From positions 84,957,298 to 85,021,297 of the forward strand of contig JALMGJ010000004.1 in NCBI GenBank assembly GCA_023362775.1: a stretch of 64,000 nucleotides of DNA, in the 5' to 3' direction. The DNA comes from Charina bottae. Its lineage: Eukaryota; Chordata; Lepidosauria; Squamata; Charinaidae. The position numbers were made by a program, and so were the translations under genes. Below, one piece after another: positions 57,693 to 64,000 of this stretch (its first letter is position 1; every line of letters starts with the position of its first letter). The notes beneath the pieces were generated by a model. It saw only the letters and a program-made list of their open reading frames with translations, was not told the DNA's origin and did not search any database.

Positions 57693-58679
57693 TTGGGCCC
57701 CTACAGGTCATTCCTTTCTCTTGAAAGAGTTCAATCCACATTTCTAAGATCTATCTTTCAAGTACCTTGCTGCATCCCCAATGTGGTGCTTCTCCATGAA
57801 GTTGGCCTACTAAAAATAGAAACTTCTGCTTGGATTTACATTTTTTCTTACTGGCTTAAGCTGTCCTTTTTCCCAGTTGGCTTGGCCTCTTTGATTATGA
57901 CCGATAGCTTTCAATCTTCTTGGTGCCAAGCAATACACGCCAAACTGCAATTATATGGCTTTTCAGGGACAGCCATCATCTTGTTGGGCTATGAACATGC
58001 ACTAGGTGATCTCAAACAACGGGCCATCAATTTAGAGCTACAATCAGATTTATCAGTTTTACCTAAAACATTTTTGGGACATTCTGCACATCTTCTCCAA
58101 CCAGCCAGATATCTTAGCTGCATAACAATTCCAAAATTTAGAAGGGCCTTATCGTTGGCTAGATTCAATGCCCTTCCAACAGCTGTTATTAAAGGGAGAT
58201 ATCGAAATATTTATTTTATTTATTTATTTGTCAAATTTATCACCGCCCATCTCTACAAGGTGGACTCTGGACGGTTTACAATAAAATATTAAAACTAAAA
58301 ACCTATAAATCTTAAAATGCATCCAATAATCAATAGTAAAAATCCAAATGATGGTAAGATCTTAAAAGGAGGGCACCACTAAGCCAACCACCCTCAGGAG
58401 GAACTATTACTTCCTTTGTCCCAAGCAAGGCGGCAGAACCAGGTCTTCCCTTTTGATCAAAGACTATGCCCATGTGGCAGAGGAGTAATCAAAATGATGG
58501 AACACATCATTTTATATTGTCCTCTCTATGCAGATGCTCGCCAGAAATTATTATCTCAATTTTTTACTAAACATCCAGGTCGTTCGGGTTCTTTTTATCT
58601 CAAGATGTTTCTATCAGACCAATCTGACTTTACTTCATTGACCACAGCTAAATATTGCGCTATAATTTGTACAGCATGA
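57693..58679 (+). pseudogene. LINE ORF2 C-terminal remnant split by an insertion
   Basis: The first part reads FLSLERVQSTFLRSIFQVPC, then VVLLHEVGLLKIETSAWIYI, and runs to IPKFRRALSLARFNALPTAV and IKGRYRNI at 58211. After the insert the frame resumes FPFDQRLCPCGRGVIKMMEH and then IILYCPLYADARQKLLSQF. CPCG...H....C is a zinc-knuckle-like C-terminal motif. Removing the insert brings the two parts together at RYRNI/PFDQRLCPCG, so the insertion is secondary. Confidence 0.7.
58208..58447 (-). mobile_element. CR1/L3-like LINE 3' end nested in the LINE above
   Basis: Reversed, it reads ttctgccgccttgcttggg through aggaagtaatagttcctcctgagggtggttggctta, then an AT-rich UTR, gtaaaccgtccagagtccaccttgtagagatgggcggtgataaattt and (aaat)n. 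This matches the tail of the element at 16600-16740. It splits the ORF2 remnant. Confidence 0.8.
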
Positions 58680-58790
58680 CACAATATCTCAACACAATTT
58701 TAAGTGTTTTTTTTTCTTTTATTCTAATCAGATGTGAATCTTCTGTTTTATTTGCTGGTCTATGACTGAATAAAAATTGATTTGATTTGA

Positions 58791-59105
58791 TAATATAAGC
58801 TAGCATAGTTTTACATTCTCGTAGTGTTTTACAAATTCTAGTATTACTTATGTCCTTTTATAGTTATTTGCCCTAGTTATTTATAGTATTTAGATTATTC
58901 ATTGTAAAATTAATTGTAATTTTATAGGATTATTTTGCTTTTTAATACCTGTACTCTGTAATTTTACCTTAATAATTTCATCTTTATCTTATTTTATGCT
59001 ATCAATCTGACTTTTTATTTTATTTCTATTTTAGCGTAATTGTTATGTTACTAGTTGTATGCTGGTCTATGACCGAAATGAAATTGATTGATTGATTGAT
59101 AGATA
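58791..59105 (+). mobile_element. Second LINE 3' UTR copy in tandem
   Basis: AT-rich sequence ending gtatgctggtctatgaccgaaatgaaa then (ttga)n. This repeats the terminus at 58755-58790 (ctggtctatgactgaataaaaattgatt). Either a second 5'-truncated copy inserted at the tail of the first, or a read-through duplication. Confidence 0.6.
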
Positions 59106-61595
59106 GATAATACTTTTGGAAAGTTATGAAGCAATGAGTTAGAATCTTCTAAGTTAGCTGTTATTAAAGTGTTCTGTAATTGTATAGCTTAAAATGCCAT
59201 TTAAGATTCTATTAGGGATCACCTAACATTTCTCTATAGATGTAGTTAATAGATACATTGTTTTTCTTTTCTTAGACAGCTCTTTACTTATCATTGCAGT
59301 TCCCATCTTTATACTAACAAACTTTTTGGCATCTGGCAATTATGATGCCAAAAGGTTTTGTTAGAGTAGATCACTTATGAGGACATGATCCAGAACAGGT
59401 TCATAGTAAAAATAATAATAATAAAGCTTTCCTGCTCCCCTGTATGATCCTGATCTCAGTATGGGAATTAGAAGGAAACAAATATTTATATGAATGGTAA
59501 ATAGCCCCTTTAAACGTTCATTTTATGGCATTCTGCTTCCTTTTATTCAAAATATATGTTGTGGCACTTTTCTTTTTTTCCTGGAGGAGGAAATCTTAGC
59601 CAGAATCTCTAAGATTAGTCAAATTCAATATCCTCTGTTAGTGGAAAAATAATTTCTGTCCAAACTACAGCAAAACAGATCTTACATTTCCCCTTAGATT
59701 CTGAGTCAGCCTTCTTAGCACCAGAGAGTTTCCCACCATTGAGATGCAGCCCCATTACAAAATTCATTTCCAATATTCTGTTGTGTTGTAAAGAATAAAA
59801 GGGGTGATGTAGGTTCTCCCACTCAAAATTAAAAAAAAATCCACCAAATAATTTTCTAAGCTGGGACTAGGCTCAGAGGCTGTAAAGTGAACTAGTGAAG
59901 TTATTGTGTACCTTAACCTGAGGATATAATTAATCATATTTTAGAGGTAGAAGGTACTTTGTGAAATTTATTGCAGCTTATATCAATAGGAATAATAATA
60001 CCATGCCTTCTTGTAATTCTAGATACCGTATATGGCAAAATAAAGTGTGTGTTTGCCTGTCTAAACTTTTAGAAAGTGTTCAGTGGGAATTAATCTTACA
60101 CAATATTTGCAGACTTCCCTAAATTAAAATTAATAATTTTGAAACTGGGATTCAGAGTAGAATTGCAAAAAAAAATTATTTGTAGAAATGACACTCTGGA
60201 ATAACAGATACTTCTGATTGTAGATTGATGGCCCATTTACTTGAGTAAAATTATTATAAGAGGATAAGATAGAAATAGAGTTAAAGCTTGCCAGATTCAT
60301 GAACTAGACATTATTTTAAATTTCTACATTTTATTCATTTATTATTTTATTCAGAAATAAAAATATACCTGTTGATTCTTCCCATTCAGTAGACAATTAT
60401 GATATCCAAAGTCCTAAAAGGAGAAAAAATGACAGAAAAATAATGAGGCTGAGTTTTGATTCAGCTACTAACTTGACTGGACTATTTTTTATTAAGTGTC
60501 AAGCTAAAATTGATTTTTAGAGAATTACTGTAAATTATCAAGATTTTTTCCTATCTAAAACATCACACAAATTGACTTTTTTTTTCATCATCACAAGACT
60601 GGACTGTAAGATTATTAACTGAAATTATCCCATTTGTTGCTGTATTAATGAAATCCTAAAATCTGAAATGAGAAATGTAAAATAGAAAAATACAGTGAAA
60701 AAGAGAGAAAGGGAAAGAAAAGCACATAAAACCCCAATATTCATATAACTCTTTCAGGAAAATGGGCAGCTAACACGTCACATCTGTCTTATTGAACACA
60801 ATGGCTTAAATAGTTTAGAACCTGTGTTTCTTAAAGCTCCAATATTTTGTTTCCCTTTTTACCCAGCTTAGCTTAATATTGCATTGTTTATCTTCTGCTG
60901 CTAGATTCATGACATTCACAGTTTCTTCTCTGAATTATCATATTTGTGTGCAGTATCCTGCTGTTTTCTGCTTGCATATTCATAGTCTAATGTTCCTTCT
61001 GTCTTACTAGTAGGCATATATTATGATTATATTCATTCCAAAGTTGTTGCTCATATTAGCTGAAAGATGAGTAGTGGTCCACATGACACAGAGGAGCAGT
61101 GGTGTTTAGAAAAGTCCTCAAAAACGTGATCCTTGTAGAATGGCCATCATGAGCATCAGAAACCTGGCCATAAGGATGTTTCTGTAGTGTTTGATTTGTT
61201 GTTTTGATAAAATTAACTAATGGTTAATAACCTGCAATGAATCATTCCTTTATTTTTTCCGATATTAATGACCTGAATTCCTAATTTATTGTACATACAA
61301 TGCAAAAATAACGTTGATTACAGTTCAACAGTTCAACTGAGTTAGGCTCATACACATCCAATTAGATTCCTTTATGGCAGCTATGAAGCTAACCTCTGGA
61401 AGATGAAAACCAACCTAAAATAGGCATGTAATAAAATCTAGCATTCGCTAATCTGTTAAACATTTATTTACAAAATGAATCTTCAGTTTCAAATATAAAT
61501 TGTAATGTTATGTATTCATTCTCTCTCTCTGTCTCTCTCACACACAGATCCCTCTCAGATGATTAATATTGAGGACCACATAGCAAATATAAAAA
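59106..61595. other. Intergenic DNA, nothing recognised apart from one hairpin
   Basis: No gene or family signature. An inverted repeat lies at 59314-59364. A (CT)n/(CA) run lies at about 61519-61547. Confidence 0.4.
59314..59364. repeat. 20-bp hairpin
   Basis: The left arm ctaacaaactttttggcatc and the right arm gatgccaaaaggttttgttag pair with about one mismatch and a one-base bulge around a 10-nt loop. May be a MITE remnant. Confidence 0.7.
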
Positions 61596-61655
61596 TATAG
61601 TGTGTCATTGAGGATCACTCGTAGCCGAGTAAGATTGTCTTCCAAAGGTAAAATT

Positions 61656-62429
61656 TTAACAGTGGATCCGTAAGTGGCTATAAAGGCCAATTCTGGATCC
61701 GCACAACCTCCCACAGTGAGGGCATAGGTTTCCGGGTGGGAGATGGTCATGATGAGGGTTTGCCTGACGTGCCTTCCTTTTAGTTCTTTTCTCCATTTCA
61801 CCCTGTACTCGTGCTTCTTCAAAGTCCATAGCGCCATTAATAAAGGCTGACCTCCAATTGAAACGCTCATGAGTTAGGGCTTCCCAGTTCTCAATGCTGA
61901 TATTACATTTTTTTAAATTAGCTTTGAGAGTGTCTTTGAATCTCTTTTGCTGTCCACCAATATTCCGTTTTCCATTCTTAACTTGGGAGTAAAGTAGCTG
62001 CTTTGGAAGACAATGGTCAGGCATTCGAACAACATGGCCGGTCCAGCAAACTTGATGTTGGATGATCATTGTTTCAATGCTGGTGGTTTTCGCTTCTTCT
62101 AATACGCTAACATTAGTCTGCCTATCTTCCCAAGTAATGTGCCGAATTTTTCGGAGGCAGCGTTGATGGAATCTTTCAAGAAGTTGGAGGTGGCGTTTGT
62201 AGAGGGTCCATGTTTCACAGAGGTACAGAAGGGTTGGTAGTACAATGGCTTTGTAAACAAGCATTTTGGTCTCCCTGCGAATGTCCCGATCCTCAAACAC
62301 TCTACGCTTCATTCGGGAGAAAGCTACACTCACAGAGCTCAGGCGATGCTGAATTTCAGCGTCGAAGTCGGCTTTTGTAGATAGATGGCTGCCGAGATTA
62401 GAAAAGTGGTCGACATTTTCTAGCGACAC
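61656..62429 (-). pseudogene. RTE-like ORF2 C-terminal domain with C2H2 finger
   Basis: 257 codons. SLENVDHFSNLGSHLSTKAD, then FSRMKRRVFEDRDIRRETKM, LVYKAIVLPTLLYLCETWTL, LERFHQRCLRKIRHITWEDR and HQVCWTGHVVRMPDHCLPKQ are post-palm motifs of RTE-type LINEs. The end LCPHCGRLCGSRIGLYSHLR then IHC fits C-x2-C-x12-H-x3-H, a classical zinc finger likely used in nucleic-acid binding. The frame is open throughout. Confidence 0.85.
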
Positions 62430-62468
62430 ACCTTTAAGCTGGATTGATGACGCTGCGGAGGGATTGGT

Positions 62469-63689
62469 TCAAACTTGCTGGTAAAGCACTTTGTTTTTTT
62501 TAATGTTAATCGAGAGGCCGAGCTTTTCATATGCTTCTGCAAAGATGTTTAGGATAGTTTGAAGATCTTCCTTGGAGTGTGCACAGACTACGTTATCATC
62601 AGCATATTGAAGTTCTATAACAGAAGTTGTAATTACCTTATTTTTTGCTTTCAGCCTACTAAGATTAAAAAGCATTCCATCTGTTCGATATATAATTTCT
62701 TCTGGATGTCTTCTGATACAGATAGGAGACGGTTTGCGATGATCTTTGCCAGGATTTTGCCTGCTGTGGCTAGAAGGGAGATGCCTCGATAGTTTCCACA
62801 GTCTGTTCTATCACCCTTATTAAAGAGAGTGATAATTATGGCATCCCTAAAGTCTGCTGGAATCTCCTCCCTCATCCAGATTTTTTTCGATGAGCTTATG
62901 AAGTTGTTGTGTAAGTTCAGGCCCGCCTTCTTTAAAGACTTCAGCAGGAATCCCATCAGGTCCACTAGCTTTGTTATTTTTCATTTGTTTAGTGGCTTTA
63001 CTGACTTCCTCCAAACTAGGGGGTACTGCAAACTCATCTCTTATTTGTTTTTGCGGGATTTGCAAGAAGACTTCATCAGCCACAGTAGAGTGACGATTAA
63101 GGAGATTGTAGTAATGCTCTTTCCAGTGCAGTGCAATAGACTCTTTGTCCTTTAGAAATTTAGCACCATCTACTGAGCGTAAGGGATTTGTACCATGGTT
63201 TGTTGGTCCACGGATGGCCTTTATGGCATTAAAAAAGCCCCATGCATCATGAGCATCTGCAAAATGTTGGGTTTCTTGGGCCTTTTTTATCCACCATATG
63301 TTCTTAAGTTCTCTAGTTCTTCTTTGGACTTCTGCCTTTGCACCGGCGTAGATTTTTTTCTTAACAGCACAGTTAATATCTTTTTGCCATATCTGGAAGG
63401 CTTTCCTTTTCTTGTCAATAATATGTTCAATCTCACTATCGTTCTCATCAAACCAGTCCTGATGTCTCTTAGTTTGGTATCCGATAGTTTGTTCACAGGC
63501 TGAAATAATAGAAGTCTTTAATTTAACCCAGTGTTCCTCAACATTTTCAGGAAGTTCCATAGGCAGATGTTCCTTGAGAGTTGATTGAAAGCAAGCTCGT
63601 TTAATAGAATCTTGAAGGGCCAGTGTATTCATTTTACGCCTTGGTTTTCTTCCTTTGAGCCTACGATGAGGGACAATCTTTATGGCCAT
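62469..63689 (-). pseudogene. RTE-like ORF2 linker and reverse transcriptase, internally deleted
   Basis: The 63689-62847 frame carries the linker (FDENDSEIEHIIDKKRKAFQ, AGAKAEVQRRTRELKNIWW) and RT motifs leading to MKNNKASGPDGIPAEVFKEG. A frameshift near 62870 moves to FRDAIIITLFNKGDRTDCGN and YRGISLLATAGKILAKIIAN. At about 62690-62700 the sequence jumps from LLSVSEDIQKK to YRTDGMLFNLSRLKAKNK and then VIELQYADDNVVCAHS. The stretch between motif 2 and the palm, including the first catalytic Asp (motif A), is missing. YADD itself is intact. The result cannot encode an active polymerase. Confidence 0.8.
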
Positions 63690-64000
63690 CGGATCGAATT
63701 AATCGATGGTCTGTCCAGCAGTCATCGGCGCTCGTCATGGCTCTAGTGAGAAGTACATCACGGCGATCTCTAGCACGGACAATTACATAATCTAAAAGAT
63801 GCCAGTGCTTTGACCGTGGGTGCTTCCATGATGTTTTAAATTTATTTTTCTGGCGAAAGAGTGTGTTAGTAATGACAAGGTTATGCTTTGCACATTTAGT
63901 CAGAAGTAAGATTCCATTCATGTTGCTGTTGTCAACTCCTTCTTTCCCAATATCCCTGGCCACAAATCAAAGTCACGCCCAACTCTTGCATTGAAATCAC
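63661..64000 (-). pseudogene. RTE-like endonuclease C-terminal part, cut by the window edge
   Basis: The minus strand begins DFNARVGRDFDLWPGILGK (GDFN-type catalytic motif at the very edge). A frameshift follows, then ILLLTKCAKHNLVITNTLFR, HWHLLDYVIVRARDRRDVLL and SADDCWTDHRLIRS, where TDH corresponds to the catalytic Asp-His of apurinic-type endonucleases. The N-terminal half lies outside the window. Confidence 0.8.

Larger units (their letters stand above)
54950..58790 (+). mobile_element. Broken non-LTR LINE of uncertain clade
   Basis: Order: 5' leader; ORF1 remnant (55181-56491); endonuclease remnant (56591-56880); a foreign-looking GC-richer stretch (57060-57600); ORF2 C-terminal remnant (57690-58679) split by a nested insertion; 3' UTR ending ctggtctatgactgaataaa then ttgatttgatt. 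No reverse-transcriptase palm (YADD) is seen between endonuclease and C-terminus. I cannot name the clade with confidence; an I/Vingi-like or related LINE is possible. The start is approximate. Confidence 0.7.
61600..64000 (-). mobile_element. RTE-like LINE, continuing past the right edge
   Basis: Reading minus from 64000: endonuclease end, long linker, reverse transcriptase with an internal deletion, C-terminal domain with a C2H2 finger, then the 3' terminus gacaatcttactcggctacgagtgatcctcaatgac near 61600-61640. It is dead through frameshifts and the deletion. Motif wording places it with RTE-type LINEs; the exact clade is uncertain. Confidence 0.85.

Noticed and set aside
57693..58292. A complete 199-codon gene
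   Set aside because: Its C-terminal end is read into the nested LINE tail, and the real continuation resumes after the insertion at 58448. It is a LINE ORF2 remnant.

Overview
The window is AT-rich vertebrate DNA, almost certainly from a squamate reptile (lizard or snake). Four Sauria-type SINEs ending in (ACCTTT)-like tails, a BovB fragment, CR1 and CR1/L3-like LINE tails, Penelope-like elements and abundant microsatellites (GATA, GGAA, TATG, GTAGGT) all point that way. I cannot decide snake versus lizard, or the species, from sequence alone.

The only cellular gene I recognise is the 3' end of CADM2 (cell adhesion molecule 2, SynCAM2) on the + strand. The penultimate coding exon (13845-13970) carries the juxtamembrane stretch and the transmembrane helix. 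The last coding exon (18771-18889) carries the cytoplasmic tail ending in the PDZ ligand EYFI. Positions 1-13844 are read as the upstream intron, 13971-18770 is the last intron, and about 18.9-27.7 kb is most simply a very long 3' UTR that is poor in mobile elements. From 27.7 kb to the end I see no cellular gene, only intergenic DNA and decaying transposable elements.

Mobile-element layout: a GC-rich composite retroelement inside a 103-bp direct duplication (438-2246); a Penelope-tail hairpin (3583-3672); two half-L1-like insertions in the same orientation, both with target duplications (4.2-5.9 and 6.5-8.2 kb); a short Penelope copy with a hammerhead-like tail (11.9-12.4 kb); SINEs and a CR1/L3-like LINE in the last CADM2 intron; a SINE, CR1 scraps and a GC-rich hAT MITE (29.4-32.2 kb); a rearranged BovB-Penelope chimera (32.4-34.1 kb); a SINE (42.3 kb), a mariner-like MITE (44.1 kb), an L1 ORF2 tail (44.8 kb) and an internally deleted CR1/L3-like LINE whose endonuclease fragment is fused in frame to its C-terminal tail (45.8-46.6 kb); a hAT MITE with seven evenly spaced inverted CCAAT boxes (54.4-54.8 kb); a broken LINE with a nested insertion (about 55-59 kb); and an RTE-like LINE that runs off the right edge (61.6-64 kb).

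The most unusual observations are the 5'-inverted BovB-Penelope chimera with 12 bp repeated at both inversion junctions, the two Penelope-tail hammerhead-variant motifs, the 103-bp duplication around the composite element, the paired half-L1 elements, and the loss of the reverse-transcriptase core from several unrelated LINEs in one window.
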